A stretch of 64,000 bases of DNA from Bartonella bovis 91-4 (GCF_000384965.1 NZ_CM001844.1:345341-409340), one strand, 5' to 3'; shown: positions 1-10,321, counted from the first letter of the stretch. Numbers and translations are program-made. Notes: generated by a model not told the origin, from the sequence alone.

Positions 1-2068
1 CAGGCTTAACGAGCACAGTATCTGGTGTTCAGAAGGATATCACAGACTTTAATGCCAATCTTTCGGCATATTTGGGAGGTGGGGCAGATGTGTTGAAGGG
101 TATAGCGCCTACATATACCATTCAGGATCAAGAGTATAATAATATTGCCTCTGCCTTTAAGGGTGTAGATAGTTCGCTTGAAGATCTTACTGAGAAGGTT
201 GATGATGCGACAGGTAAGCGGTTAGCTAGAGAAGAAGGTAACAAGCTTGTTGTGCAAGATGGTAGTTCGAAGTTGATCACCATTGGTAAGGATGTTGAGG
301 GAGATGAGATTAGTCTTCTCAACAAAGGTGAAGGGGTTCGTGTTCTCTCAGGTGTAGCTGAAGGAGATCTTTCAGAAAATTCTAAAGATGCGGTAACAGG
401 TAAGCAGCTTTATAAGACCACCCAGACAGTTACAGGCTTAACGAGCACAGTATCTGGTGTTCAGAAGGATATCACAGACTTTAATGCCAATCTTTCAGCA
501 TATTTGGGAGGTGGGGCAGATGTGTTGAAGGGTATAGCGCCTACATATACCATTCAGGATCAAGAGTATAATAATATTGCCTCTGCCTTTGAAGGTGTAG
601 GTAGTTCGCTTGAAGATCTTACTGAGAAGGTTGATGATGCGACAGGTAAGCGGTTAGCTAGAGAAGAAGGTAACAAGCTTGTTGTGCAAGATGGTAGTTC
701 GAAGTTGATCACCATTGGTAAGGATGTTGAGGGAGATGAGATTAGTCTTCTCAACAAAGGTGAAGGGGTTCGTGTTCTCTCAGGTGTAGCTGAAGGAGAT
801 CTTTCAGAAAATTCTAAAGATGCGGTAACAGGTAAGCAGCTTTATAAGACCACCCAGACAGTTACAGGCTTAACGAGCACAGTATCTGGTGTTCAGAAGG
901 ATATCACAGACTTTAATGCCAATCTTTCGGCATATTTGGGAGGTGGGGCAGATGTGTTGAAGGGTATAGCGCCTACATATACCATTCAGGATCAAGAGTA
1001 TAATAATATTGCCTCTGCCTTTAAGGGTGTAGATAGTTCGCTTGAAGATCTTACTGAGAAGGTTGATGATGCGACAGGTAAGCGGTTAGCTAGAGAAGAA
1101 GGTAACAAGCTTGTTGTGCAAGATGGTAGTTCGAAGTTGATCACCATTGGTAAGGATGTTGAGGGAGATGAGATTAGTCTTCTCAACAAAGGTGAAGGGG
1201 TTCGTGTTCTCTCAGGTGTAGCTGAAGGAGATCTTTCAGAAAATTCTAAAGATGCGGTAACAGGTAAGCAGCTTTATAAGACCACCCAGACAGTTACAGG
1301 CTTAACGAGCACAGTATCTGGTGTTCAGAAGGATATCACAGACTTTAATGCCAATCTTTCGGCATATTTGGGAGGTGGGGCAGATGTGTTGAAGGGTATA
1401 GCGCCTACATATACCATTCAGGATCAAGAGTATAATAATATTGCCTCTGCCTTTAAGGGTGTAGATAGTTCGCTTGAAGATCTTACTGAGAAGGTTGATG
1501 ATGCGACAGGTAAGCGGTTAGCTAGAGAAGAAGGTAACAAGCTTGTTGTGCAAGATGGTAGTTCGAAGTTGATCACCATTGGTAAGGATGTTGAGGGAGA
1601 TGAGATTAGTCTTCTCAACAAAGGTGAAGGGGTTCGTGTTCTCTCAGGTGTAGCTGAAGGAGATCTTTCAGAAAATTCTAAAGATGCGGTAACAGGTAAG
1701 CAGCTTTATAAGACCACCCAGACAGTTACAGGCTTAACGAGCACAGTATCTGGTGTTCAGAAGGATATCACAGACTTTAATGCCAATCTTTCAGCATATT
1801 TGGGAGGTGGGGCAGATGTGTTGAAGGGTATAGCGCCTACATATACCATTCAGGATCAAGAGTATAATAATATTGCCTCTGCCTTTGAGGGTGTAGATAG
1901 TTCGCTTGAAGATCTTACTGAGAAGGTTGATGATGCGACAGGTAAGCGGTTAGCTAGAGAAGAAGGTAACAAGCTTGTTGTGCAAGATGGTAGTTCGAAG
2001 TTGATCACCATTGGTAAGGATGTTGAGGGAGATGAGATTAGTCTTCTCAACAAAGGTGAAGGGGTTCG
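1..2068 (+). repeat. 432-bp tandem repeat array inside the adhesin gene
   Basis: Units begin (LGGGADV codons) near 72, 504, 936, 1368 and 1800, exactly 432 bp apart, so every unit is 144 codons and the frame is kept. The array runs off the left window edge and ends near 2068, where the text changes after GEGVR. Copies are almost identical. The differences I found are an A/G change just before a unit (CTTTCAGCA before units 2 and 5, CTTTCGGCA elsewhere) and AAG versus GAA/GAG (Lys to Glu) at the AFKGVD position in the same two units, plus Asp to Gly in unit 2. Such near-identity points to recent duplication or gene conversion. Copy number may be unreliable in a short-read assembly. Confidence 0.95.
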
Positions 2069-3119
2069 GACACTTTCTGGTGTGAAAGCAGGAACAATTA
2101 CTACAGCTTCAATAGAAGCAATAAATGGTGCCCAGCTTTATGAAACGAACACCACGATAGCAAAGTATTTTGGTGGTGGTGCTGAGTATAATGGTCAATG
2201 GGAAGAACCGACGTTTGCGATTATAGACTTTGGTGCACAAGGCAAAAGTGGAGAACAACAATATCACAATGTAGCTGATGCTTTTGGTGCTGTTAATAAC
2301 AGTATGTCAGGTCTCAATGATCGTATTGAGCAGATTGAACAACAGAAGGGTTCTCCGGCGAATTCTGATAGTTTAAATTGGAATAGTGATAAAAATGCTT
2401 ATGATGCTAGCCATAATGGTCAGCCTAGTAAGATCACGAATGTAGCAAATGGTGTAGTTGCACAAGGTTCCACTGATGCGATTACGGGTGATCAACTTTG
2501 GGCGACGAATAATAAAATTGACAGTCTTGAAGGAAAAGTTGATGGTCTTACAAATGGAATTGTTACTTATGATAAAGATGCAAATGGCAACAAAATGAAT
2601 AGTATCACTTTAGTAGGTACTGGTGACGATACACCTGTGCTTATTGATAATGTTGCAGATGGTAAAATCGAAGAAGGTTCAAAACAAGCAGTCAATGGTG
2701 GTCAGCTGCATGATTACACCAAAGAGCAAATGGACCTTGTCCTTGCAGATGCCAACAAATATACGGATGAAAAAATACAAAATATAAAAAATGTGGAAAA
2801 TATACCCACCGATATCATTACACAAGCTAACGCTTATACTGATATGAAATTTAATGCTTTAAACTCTGAAATTAAAAATGCTCAAAAAGAAGCACGACAA
2901 GCCGCCGCTATTAGCTTGGCCGTATCTAACTTACGTTACAATGACACACCTGGTAAACTCAGTGTTGCATTTGGTAGCGGTGTATGGCGCGGTCAATCAG
3001 CAATTGCTTTTGGAAGTGGTTATACATCTGAAAACGGAGATATACACTCTAGTCTCTCCATCACTACTGCCGGAGGTCATTGGGGTATAGGAGCAGGCTT
3101 AAGCTTAATGTTAAAATAA
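1..3119 (+). CDS. Trimeric autotransporter adhesin (BadA/Vomp-like), 3' part
   Basis: The frame is open from the window edge, so the N-terminus (signal peptide and head) lies outside. It encodes at least five 144-residue units, then a non-repeated stalk and a C-terminal membrane anchor. Each unit has a GGGA-containing segment ending in a YNNIASAF-like stretch, a coiled-coil linker, and a neck-like stretch with SKDAVTGKQLY. The last 70 or so residues (AVSNLRYNDTPGKLSVAFGSG onward, ending GAGLSLMLK) match the YadA-type anchor that trimerises into a beta-barrel in the outer membrane. Family members bind host matrix and cells, and in Bartonella BadA and the Vomps are major adhesins. A 5'-truncated relative follows directly. 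The family is certain; I cannot say which named Bartonella adhesin this is. Confidence 0.93.
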   Translation, partial: GLTSTVSGVQKDITDFNANLSAYLGGGADVLKGIAPTYTIQDQEYNNIASAFKGVDSSLEDLTEKVDDATGKRLAREEGNKLVVQDGSSKLITIGKDVEGDEISLLNKGEGVRVLSGVAEGDLSENSKDAVTGKQLYKTTQTVTGLTSTVSGVQKDITDFNANLSAYLGGGADVLKGIAPTYTIQDQEYNNIASAFEGVGSSLEDLTEKVDDATGKRLAREEGNKLVVQDGSSKLITIGKDVEGDEISLLNKGEGVRVLSGVAEGDLSENSKDAVTGKQLYKTTQTVTGLTSTVSGVQKDITDFNANLSAYLGGGADVLKGIAPTYTIQDQEYNNIASAFKGVDSSLEDLTEKVDDATGKRLAREEGNKLVVQDGSSKLITIGKDVEGDEISLLNKGEGVRVLSGVAEGDLSENSKDAVTGKQLYKTTQTVTGLTSTVSGVQKDITDFNANLSAYLGGGADVLKGIAPTYTIQDQEYNNIASAFKGVDSSLEDLTEKVDDATGKRLAREEGNKLVVQDGSSKLITIGKDVEGDEISLLNKGEGVRVLSGVAEGDLSENSKDAVTGKQLYKTTQTVTGLTSTVSGVQKDITDFNANLSAYLGGGADVLKGIAPTYTIQDQEYNNIASAFEGVDSSLEDLTEKVDDATGKRLAREEGNKLVVQDGSSKLITIGKDVEGDEISLLNKGEGVRTLSGVKAGTITTASIEAINGAQLYETNTTIAKYFGGGAEYNGQWEEPTFAIIDFGAQGKSGEQQYHNVADAFGAVNNSMSGLNDRIEQIEQQKGSPANSDSLNWNSDKNAYDASHNGQPSKITNVANGVVAQGSTDAITGDQLWATNNKIDSLEGKVDGLTNGIVTYDKDANGNKMNSITLVGTGDDTPVLIDNVADGKIEEGSKQAVNGGQLHDYTKEQMDLVLADANKYTDEKIQNIKNVENIPTDIITQANAYTDMKFNALNSEIKNAQKEARQAAAISLAVSNLRYNDTPGKLSVAFGSGVWRGQSAIAFGSGYTSENGDIHSSLSITTAGGHWGIGAGLSLMLK

Positions 3120-3242
3120 CAAATCCCCCCTTATAATAACTTCACATCCAAATATTCTTTTAAGAAGATTTGTTATGAAAACCACATACTCTTTATAGAG
3201 ATAGAACCTTTAAGGACTATTCTCCTTTCCGATTATTGTTGA

Positions 3243-4382
3243 CATGAAAGCTCATTTGAAAAAGGCTATGGCTTATTTATTACAAATGGTCCGGCAGTAA
3301 CTACTGATGCAATCAATGCTGCCGATAGACATATTATAGGTGTGGCAGATGGAGATCTCTTGAGCGGATCGAAAGAAGCAGTAATAGGTTCTCAGCTTTA
3401 TAAGATAAACACCACGATAGCGAAGTATTTTGGTGGTGGAGCTGAGTATAATGGTCAATGTAAAGGGCCGATGTTTACAATTGCAAACTTTGGTGCGAAG
3501 GATAGGAGTAGAAAACAAACATATAATAATGTAGCTGATGCTTTTAATGCTGTTAATAGCAGTATGTCTGGTCTCAATGATTGTATTCAACAGATTGAAA
3601 ATCAGGTAAGTTCTCCAGTGAATTCTGATAGTTTAAATTGGAATAGTGATAAAAATGCTTATGATGCTAATCATAATAGTCAGCCTGGTAAGATCACGAA
3701 TGTAGCAAATGGTGCTATTAAGAAGAATTCTACTGATGTGGTCACAGGTAAGCAGCTTTGGAAGACGAACAGAAAGGCTAACAAGCTTGAAAACAGGATT
3801 GATAATGTGGTTGATCAAGTCGATATTCTCAATGATAGGGTTGTCACCTATGATATAGATGAACGGAGTGAAAAAACTAATACCATTACCTTAGCAGGTG
3901 GTAATGAAAGTGATCCTGTGCTCATTGATAATGTTGCAGATGGTAAAATTGAAAAAAGTTCAAAACAAGCAGTCAATGGCGGTCAGTTACATGATTACAC
4001 CGAAGAACAAATGAAGCTTGTTCTTGCAGACGCCAACAAGTATACAGATAAAAAAATAGAGGATGTATTTAGTAGTGCTGTTGCACGAGCCAACACTTAT
4101 ACTGATATGAAATTTAATGCTTTAAATTATAGAGTTGAAAATGTGCAAAAGGAAGCAGGACAAGCCGCTGCTATCGGTTTGGCTGTAGCTAATTTAAATT
4201 ATATTAATACGCCAGGAATGCTCAGTGTTGCATTTGGTAGCGGTGTATGGCGTGATCAATCAGCAATTGCTTTTGGAGCTGGTTATATGTCTGAAGATGG
4301 AAGGATGCGTTCTAATCTATCTGTCACCACTTCTGGAGGGCACTGGGGTGTAGGAGCAGGATTAAGCATAGCATTAAAATAA
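3243..4382 (+). pseudogene. 5'-truncated trimeric autotransporter paralogue
   Basis: The frame is open from 3243 (stop codon just before) to the TAA at 4380-4382 but has no in-frame ATG near its beginning; the first usable alternative start is GTG at 3342. The product would have no signal peptide and no head. It starts in a stalk/neck stretch (VADGDLLSGSKEAVIGSQLY), then follows the last 330 or so residues of the upstream adhesin closely: FGGGAEYNGQ, SDSLNWNSDKNAYDA, IDNVADGKIE, QAVNGGQLHDYT and a complete YadA-type anchor ending GAGLSIALK. The reading frame and anchor are intact. It is probably a remnant or silent donor copy rather than an exported adhesin, although expression from GTG 3342 or through recombination with the upstream gene cannot be excluded. 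Confidence 0.75.
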
Positions 4383-4957
4383 TGGTGATAAATCGAAAGA
4401 GTATTATTGCAGGTCTTTTGTTTGTTCTTGTCTTTTTAGGAAAGGCTGTAAGCTTTTCTGAGGAGCAAGACAGTGTTTATACGGTGCATCCACCGCAATT
4501 ATCAGTGCCCGGTGGAAAGCCTGGTGAAACGCGTCGAATTATTATGCAATTTGATTATTGGACATTAATTTGCGATGAAAACAAAACAATGAAGCAAGGG
4601 ATCTGTAATGTAACTCAGACAATCCACGATGATAAAGAAGGTAACAAGGTTTTTAGCTGGTCTCTTGTTTCTACAAAAAATGGTCAGCCGGTTATGTTGT
4701 TACGAACGTTGCCAAATGCTAACATAAATGTTCCTATTGAAGTATTTATGGAAGATGTTAAAAAACCGCTTCTTATTAATTACAAGCAGTGCAATCAAGA
4801 AATCTGTTTGGCGCAATATCCTGTAGGGCCTGTTTTAATGAAACAAATAAGCAAAAGTAGCAATGTGCGCATCTCTTATCAGCTTAAAGAGGGAAAAACA
4901 CTTTCTTTTGTAGCGCCATTTAAAGGCCTAAATGAAGCGCTGTTTTCTTTGCAATAA
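4382..4957 (+). CDS. IalB-family secreted protein (invasion-associated locus B paralogue)
   Basis: A 191-residue protein with an N-terminal hydrophobic segment (about residues 8-25, IIAGLLFVLVFLGKAVSF) acting as a signal peptide, so it is likely periplasmic or outer-membrane associated. The mature part has the IalB-family layout: a DYWTLIC start, paired cysteines (LICDENKTMKQGIC and QCNQEIC) and a C-terminal hydrophobic FVAPFKGLNEALFSL segment. It is a diverged paralogue of the IalB at 15293. The ATG at 4382 shares one base with the stop of the truncated adhesin (TAATG), so translation may be coupled to it. I see no separate ribosome binding site of good quality. IalB proteins are linked to erythrocyte invasion in Bartonella; the function of this paralogue is inferred only. 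Confidence 0.85.
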   Translation: MVINRKSIIAGLLFVLVFLGKAVSFSEEQDSVYTVHPPQLSVPGGKPGETRRIIMQFDYWTLICDENKTMKQGICNVTQTIHDDKEGNKVFSWSLVSTKNGQPVMLLRTLPNANINVPIEVFMEDVKKPLLINYKQCNQEICLAQYPVGPVLMKQISKSSNVRISYQLKEGKTLSFVAPFKGLNEALFSLQ

Positions 4958-5946
4958 TAAGATTAAAAAAAATAAGTTTGTTGGCAAAATCATAATGTTT
5001 TCAATTATTAAATTTCATTTTTTACACAAAATTGCCAGTAATTGAGTTTTTATGCCGCAGTATCCATAGAAATGATTTTTTATAAATCAAATAATGTATT
5101 GTTTTGTAGGAGTGAAATCGTATAAACTTTTTTATGTTCTTTTAAAAATTAGTGCAAAACATTTTAGGCAATTATTATTTAAGTACGATAAAAGCTTACT
5201 ATTTAACTGAACATAGTCAGTTTATTCAATGAATTTTAAGTAAAGTCGGCTTTTAAGTTAGAAATTGTGAATCAGGCAACAGAAGCGTATTGTACTATTT
5301 TAGGATATGGCGCATTATTAGTTAAGTTAAATATTTACGCGGTCGATTGTGCTTTTTGATATTGACAGTAGATTGTTGAGAATTGTGCTCTTTACATTTA
5401 GCTAGACGAATTACAACTTAAACATCTCTTTCTATTAGTGTTGTTTACATTTTTTGAATGTTTGAAAATAGAGATGTAAGTTTAAGTAATTTTTAAAATC
5501 GTTAAAATGAAGAGAGTTAGTCCATAATCTGAAGTTTTATATTTGGGGAACTTTTGGAGCTCTTACTGCTTTAAAGGGATACGCTTTAATCTAGGATGCT
5601 ATAATTGAAGTTACATGATATTAACATAGGTATGATTACAAGAGATTGGTTTTTGAGTATTTGATGAATAATATAGATATTACTTTTATAATAAAGCGTT
5701 TATTTTCATGATACATCAGGAAACGAGAAATTAATCCTTGTAATGGTCTAGAAAGAGCAAATTTAATTTTAGCCTTTTGTGCAATTTTCAACTTTATTTG
5801 AGAAGTTTAACCTCGCCAATGGTTGAGAGTTTAACTATGGGGTGAAAAATGGTACTTTGGTAGCATTACTGGTACACTGTGGTGTAGTCATAAGAAAAGA
5901 GATTTCTAAGCGCTAGTAATTATCAATATAGAGATAATAAACGACC
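4958..5946. other. Gene-free AT-rich stretch (about 1 kb)
   Basis: I find no convincing coding frame, tRNA or mobile element here. The only structure noted is an imperfect long inverted repeat at about 5410-5491, listed separately. The stretch lies between the adhesin/IalB locus and conserved housekeeping genes, and could be a decayed former gene region or hold a promoter for rlmE. Confidence 0.6.
5410..5491. repeat. Imperfect inverted repeat in a gene-free stretch
   Basis: ACATCTCT at 5422-5429 faces AGAGATGT at 5470-5477, a perfect 8-bp match. The flanks also pair with small bulges: AATTAC on the left outer side faces GTAATT on the right, and CTTAA faces TTTAAG. Loop is about 40 bases. The function is unknown. 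Confidence 0.45.
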
Positions 5947-6675
5947 ATGAAAAAAACTATAAAAACATCAACAGGTGGACGTGGCGGTGCAGGTTCGCAT
6001 GAATTATATCAGCGAGTCAAAAAAAAAGCAGGGACCATTAAAGCATCGTCACGGAGGTGGTTGGAAAGACATTTGAATGATCCTTATGTCCATCAATCGA
6101 AAATGGATGGTTATCGTTCACGTGCTGCCTATAAATTGATCGAAATTAACGAACGCTATAAGATATTAAAAAAAGGTCAAAAAATTATTGATTTAGGAGC
6201 AGCACCTGGAGGGTGGTGCCAGGTGGTGGCACGTATAGTGGGGTCAAATGATCAAAGGCCTAGCGTAGTTGGTATTGATTATTTGCATGTAGATCCTCTA
6301 CCTGGAGTTGTAATGTTAGAAATGGATTTTTTTCATGAAGATGCACCACAAAAATTGATAAATGCTTTAGGGGCAAAACCAGATGTAGTTCTTTCTGATA
6401 TGGCAGCGCCAACAACAGGTCATCGTCAGACAGATCATTTGAGGACAGTTTATTTATGTGAATCTGCTGCTGATTTTGCTATTTCAGTTCTCAAGCCTGG
6501 TGGGCATTTTTTAGCAAAGACTTTTCAGGGTGGGGCAGAAAACACTCTTCTTACGAAATTGAAACAGAATTTTAAAACAATCCATCACGTTAAACCACCT
6601 GCAAGTCGAACAGAATCAGTTGAGCTATATCTTGTAGCTCTTAAATTGAAGGAGAAAACCGAAACACAACAATAA
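5947..6675 (+). CDS. rlmE: 23S rRNA (uridine-2'-O)-methyltransferase RlmE
   Basis: Methylates the 2'-OH of U2552 (E. coli numbering) in the A-loop of 23S rRNA during large-subunit maturation, using S-adenosylmethionine. The SAM-binding motif [14 protein letters not shown] is at about residues 81-94. The catalytic K-D-K-E set is visible: K63 in SRAAYKL, Asp in VLSDMAAP, Lys in FLAKTFQGG and Glu in [12 protein letters not shown]. Residues 1-40 are a basic, Gly-rich extension (GGRGGAG), which makes this 242-residue protein a little longer than the 209-residue E. coli enzyme, as is usual in Rhizobiales. It is a stand-alone gene with a weak Shine-Dalgarno sequence. Confidence 0.95.
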   Translation: MKKTIKTSTGGRGGAGSHELYQRVKKKAGTIKASSRRWLERHLNDPYVHQSKMDGYRSRAAYKLIEINERYKILKKGQKIIDLGAAPGGWCQVVARIVGSNDQRPSVVGIDYLHVDPLPGVVMLEMDFFHEDAPQKLINALGAKPDVVLSDMAAPTTGHRQTDHLRTVYLCESAADFAISVLKPGGHFLAKTFQGGAENTLLTKLKQNFKTIHHVKPPASRTESVELYLVALKLKEKTETQQ

Positions 6676-6845
6676 TTCCTTTTTTTGAAGAAGTTGGAAA
6701 TTATTTTATTGATTTGAATATAAAAAACATTTCCAAATAATTTTGAATAATATTATGTGTGGTTTTCTTTTGTAGGTAGAAAACTGGTAAGATTAATCCA
6801 TTTTCTATAAAAATAAATATAATTAATTCCTCTGTGAGCACTGCC

Positions 6846-7868
6846 ATGAAATTTCTTGATCAGGCTAAAGTTTATGTTCGTTCTGGTAATGGTGGAGCAG
6901 GAGCTGTATCATTTCGTCGTGAAAAGTTTATAGAATTTGGAGGTCCCGATGGGGGTAATGGTGGGCGTGGTGGTGACGTTTGGATTATTGTTGTTGATGG
7001 CCTCAACACATTGATTGACTACCGCTACCAGCAGCATTTTAGAGCAAAAACGGGTGGGCATGGCAAAGGCCGTAATATGACGGGTGAAAAAGGTGAAGAT
7101 GTCATCCTTAAAGTACCGGTTGGGACACAAATTTTTGCAGAAGATAATAAAACCCTGATTTGTGATTTAACAGAAGTTGGTCAACGGTATTGTCTTGCAA
7201 AAGGAGGTAATGGCGGTTTTGGTAATCTTCATTTTGCTACATCTACGAATAGGGCGCCCCGCCACGCAAATCCTGGTTTGAGTGGAGAAGAACATACATT
7301 GTGGCTGCGTTTGAAACTGATTGCTGATGGAGGGGTGATTGGTTTGCCTAATGCTGGGAAATCAACCTTTTTAGCATCGGTAACGGCTGCAAAGCCAAAA
7401 ATTGCGAGCTACCCTTTTACTACGCTGTATCCTCACCTAGGTGTTGTGCGTAGTGATGCCAGTGAGTTTGTTTTGGCTGATATTCCTGGCTTAATTGAAG
7501 GAGCACATGAAGGCGTGGGAATTGGTGATCGTTTTTTAGGACATGTAGAACGGTGCCGTGTTTTAATTCATTTAATTTCTGTTCAAGAAGAAGATGTGGT
7601 CAAGGCATATCAAATTATTCGTACTGAACTTGAGGCGTACGGAAATAATTTAAGCGATAAAAATGAAATTGTTGCTCTAAGCCAGATAGATACTCTTTCT
7701 GTTGAGGAGTGTAAAACTAAGCAAGAGATGTTGCAAAAGGCGATTGGTAAATCTGTGATGATGCTTTCTGCGGTTAGTCATGAAGGTTTAGACAATGTGT
7801 TACGTGTTGTTGCTCACATGATTGAAATGGAGCGTCAAGACAATATCAATAAAGATGAGCAGGGTTAA
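6846..7868 (+). CDS. obgE: GTPase ObgE/CgtA
   Basis: A ribosome-associated GTPase needed for 50S assembly and growth control. The N-terminal Obg fold is Gly-rich ([25 protein letters not shown]). The G domain follows from about residue 160 with P-loop GLPNAGKS and switch [16 protein letters not shown]. The G4 position reads ALSQID instead of the usual NKxD, and I saw no other candidate. I chose ATG 6846 because [17 protein letters not shown] is the family's normal N-terminus; an in-frame GTG at 6834 would add only four residues. The 340-residue length is normal. proB starts five bases downstream, so the two are probably co-transcribed. Confidence 0.96.
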   Translation: MKFLDQAKVYVRSGNGGAGAVSFRREKFIEFGGPDGGNGGRGGDVWIIVVDGLNTLIDYRYQQHFRAKTGGHGKGRNMTGEKGEDVILKVPVGTQIFAEDNKTLICDLTEVGQRYCLAKGGNGGFGNLHFATSTNRAPRHANPGLSGEEHTLWLRLKLIADGGVIGLPNAGKSTFLASVTAAKPKIASYPFTTLYPHLGVVRSDASEFVLADIPGLIEGAHEGVGIGDRFLGHVERCRVLIHLISVQEEDVVKAYQIIRTELEAYGNNLSDKNEIVALSQIDTLSVEECKTKQEMLQKAIGKSVMMLSAVSHEGLDNVLRVVAHMIEMERQDNINKDEQG

Positions 7869-7873
7869 AGAAG

Positions 7874-9025
7874 ATGGCGGTTGGATTGCAAAAACTTGAG
7901 CAATATAAACGCATTGTAATTAAGATTGGTTCTGCACTTTTAGTTGATCCCCAAATAGGTTTACGTGTTGAATGGCTTCAAAGTTTGATAAGTGATATTG
8001 TTGCATTACACCAAAAGGGAGTTGAAATTTTATTGGTATCTTCTGGTGCTGTTGCTTTAGGGCGGACATTATTACATCTTCCTAACGGTGCTTTAAAATT
8101 AGAAGAAAGTCAGGCATGTGCTGCTTTGGGGCAGATTGAACTTGCCAAAGCTTATACTGATATTCTTGCTCAACATGGATTAAGAACAGGCCAAATTTTG
8201 CTGACATTATTCGATACAGAAGAACGTCGACGTTATCTCAATGCACGTGCTACAATTAATACGCTTTTACGTTTTAAGGCAATACCTGTTATTAATGAGA
8301 ACGATACCGTAGCAACAAGCGAAATTCGTTATGGTGATAATGACCGTTTGGCAGCACGCGTCGCAACTATGATGGGTTCTGATCTTTTAATACTTTTATC
8401 AGATATTGATGGCCTTTATACACAATCACCTCATCTCAATTCAAATGCTGAATTTATTTCTTTTATACCATCCATTACAAGTGATATTGAAAAAATGGCA
8501 GGTGGTTCTGATTCACTTCTTTCCCGGGGTGGAATGAAAACAAAACTTGACGCTGGAAAAATAGCTAATTCTTCTGGAACGGCTATGGTTATTACTTCGG
8601 GAAAGCGTATAAATCCTCTTTCCGCACTTGATCAAGGGGAACGTAGCAGTTTTTTTGCTCCTAGTAAAAAGCCAGTCAATGCTTGGAAAACGTGGATTTC
8701 TGGTAATTTAGATCCATCTGGTATTTTAACTATTGATCAAGGCGCTGTGAAGGCTCTTAAATCTGGGAAGTCATTATTAGCTGCGGGGGTTGTAGCGGTT
8801 AAGGGAGTATTTTCCCGTGGAGATACAGTCGCAATTGTTGATGAAAGTGGAGTTGAGATTGCTCGCGGTCTTGTAAGCTATGACAAAGATGAAGCAGTAA
8901 GCATTATAGGACGTAAAAATGAAGAAATAGAGCGCATTCTCGGGTATGAGTCACGCTCTGCTATGGTACATCGCAATGATATGATTTTACGTAATTTAAC
9001 TGGTTTTTCTTTTAAAAAAAGCTAG
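7874..9025 (+). CDS. proB: Glutamate 5-kinase
   Basis: Catalyses the first step of proline synthesis, ATP-dependent phosphorylation of glutamate to gamma-glutamyl phosphate. The amino-acid-kinase domain covers about residues 10-265 ([62 protein letters not shown]). A C-terminal PUA domain is at about residues 280-370 ([31 protein letters not shown]). The 383-residue length is typical of the PUA-containing form. proA follows after a 39-base gap, so the two consecutive enzymes form one cluster, and the tight spacing to obgE suggests a shared transcript. Confidence 0.97.
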   Translation: MAVGLQKLEQYKRIVIKIGSALLVDPQIGLRVEWLQSLISDIVALHQKGVEILLVSSGAVALGRTLLHLPNGALKLEESQACAALGQIELAKAYTDILAQHGLRTGQILLTLFDTEERRRYLNARATINTLLRFKAIPVINENDTVATSEIRYGDNDRLAARVATMMGSDLLILLSDIDGLYTQSPHLNSNAEFISFIPSITSDIEKMAGGSDSLLSRGGMKTKLDAGKIANSSGTAMVITSGKRINPLSALDQGERSSFFAPSKKPVNAWKTWISGNLDPSGILTIDQGAVKALKSGKSLLAAGVVAVKGVFSRGDTVAIVDESGVEIARGLVSYDKDEAVSIIGRKNEEIERILGYESRSAMVHRNDMILRNLTGFSFKKS

Positions 9026-9064
9026 TTTTTATTGTAGATTACTTTTTGATAAATGGATAATTGC

Positions 9065-10321
9065 ATGACTTTAAAAAAAGAGATGAAAGCTATGGGGCAA
9101 AAAGCGCGTAATGCTGCTTCAAAGCTTGCAATTCTTTCTGCTGAAGAAAAGAAAAATGCGTTGGAAATGATAGCTCTGAGTTTGGAAGCTCAGTCAAGTG
9201 AGATTTTACATGCTAATAGTCAAGATTTAGCAAATGCAGCTCAAAATAATTTGAAGCCAGCGATGATTGATCGGCTGAAGTTAGATGAATTACGTTTACG
9301 TGCAATAATAGACAGTGTCAGACAGATTGCATATTTTCCTGATCCTATCGGACAAGTGGTAAGCGAATGGACACGCCCTAATGGGTTGCATATACGTCGT
9401 GTACGAACACCACTTGGTGTGATTGGTATCATTTATGAAAGTCGACCAAATGTTACAATTGATGCAAGTGCTTTGTGCTTAAAATCTGGAAATGCTGCAA
9501 TTTTACGTGGTGGTTCAGATAGTTTTCATTCTGCATACGCTCTCTATTTAGCGTTGGTAAAAGGACTGGAGAAAGCCAGCTTACCTAAAGACATTATCCA
9601 GATGGTTGAAACAACAGATCGTGCTGCTGTTGGAGAAATGCTCAAGGGATTGGATGGTGCAATTGATGTTATTATACCTCGTGGTGGGAAAAATCTTATT
9701 GCACGTATTCAATCTGATGCACGTGTTCCTGTTTTTGCACATTTAGAGGGGCTTTGTCATATTTATATTGATAAATCAGCAAATTTAGATATGGCACGTG
9801 ATATTGTATTAAATGCAAAATTGCGACGTACAGGTGTATGTGGAGCTGTTGAAACAGTTTTAATTGACCGTCAGGCATTAAACAAATTTATTCCTGTTCT
9901 TATTGCTTTACACGAAAAAAGGTGTGAAATTCGTGCAACAGAAGATATTGTTTCGCTAATGCCAGAAGTTAAATTAGCACATGAGGAAGATTGGTCTTGT
10001 GAATATCTTGATGCAATTCTTTCTGTCAAAACAGTTGATAGTGTAGAGGGAGCCGTTGCGCATATTAAACGTTATTCATCAGGACATACTGAATCAATTA
10101 TTGCTGAGGATATGAGAGTGGTGGAGATATTTTTTAAACATTTAGATTCAGCTATTTTACTTCATAATGCATCAACACAATTTGCAGATGGAGGTGAGTT
10201 CGGTTTTGGGGCAGAAATCGGGATCGCAACAGGGAAAATACATGCACGTGGACCAATTGGTGTTGAACAATTGACGTCATTTCAATATCAAATTACAGGA
10301 AGTGGGCAGGTTAGACCTTGA
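9065..10321 (+). CDS. proA: Gamma-glutamyl phosphate reductase
   Basis: Second step of proline synthesis: NADPH-dependent reduction of gamma-glutamyl phosphate to glutamate semialdehyde, which cyclises spontaneously. It is an aldehyde-dehydrogenase-superfamily protein with [17 protein letters not shown] near residue 120, [23 protein letters not shown] and the catalytic cysteine in [12 protein letters not shown] preferred ATG 9065 ([18 protein letters not shown]) as the usual N-terminus; ATG 9053 is in frame and adds four residues. Neither start has a strong Shine-Dalgarno sequence. The stop overlaps the possible TTG start of nadD, and the two may be translationally linked. Confidence 0.96.
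   Translation: MTLKKEMKAMGQKARNAASKLAILSAEEKKNALEMIALSLEAQSSEILHANSQDLANAAQNNLKPAMIDRLKLDELRLRAIIDSVRQIAYFPDPIGQVVSEWTRPNGLHIRRVRTPLGVIGIIYESRPNVTIDASALCLKSGNAAILRGGSDSFHSAYALYLALVKGLEKASLPKDIIQMVETTDRAAVGEMLKGLDGAIDVIIPRGGKNLIARIQSDARVPVFAHLEGLCHIYIDKSANLDMARDIVLNAKLRRTGVCGAVETVLIDRQALNKFIPVLIALHEKRCEIRATEDIVSLMPEVKLAHEEDWSCEYLDAILSVKTVDSVEGAVAHIKRYSSGHTESIIAEDMRVVEIFFKHLDSAILLHNASTQFADGGEFGFGAEIGIATGKIHARGPIGVEQLTSFQYQITGSGQVRP

Noticed and set aside
128..2053. Five identical minus-strand open frames of 65 residues, spaced 432 bp apart
   Set aside because: They are antisense shadows of the adhesin repeat units; they recur only because the repeat recurs.
1..2068. CRISPR array
   Set aside because: The 432-bp units are coding, have no short spacers, and no cas genes are present.
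3244..3300. Short ATG frame (19 codons) just before the truncated adhesin
   Set aside because: It is in a different frame from the adhesin text, ends at once, and has no recognisable similarity.
3273..3590. Minus-strand frame of 105 residues
   Set aside because: Antisense to the truncated adhesin, composition unlike a protein, no ribosome binding site.
4958..5946. tRNA or small RNA of a known type in the gene-free stretches
   Set aside because: No TTCGANNC T-loop arrangement or cloverleaf seen in this or the other spacers.
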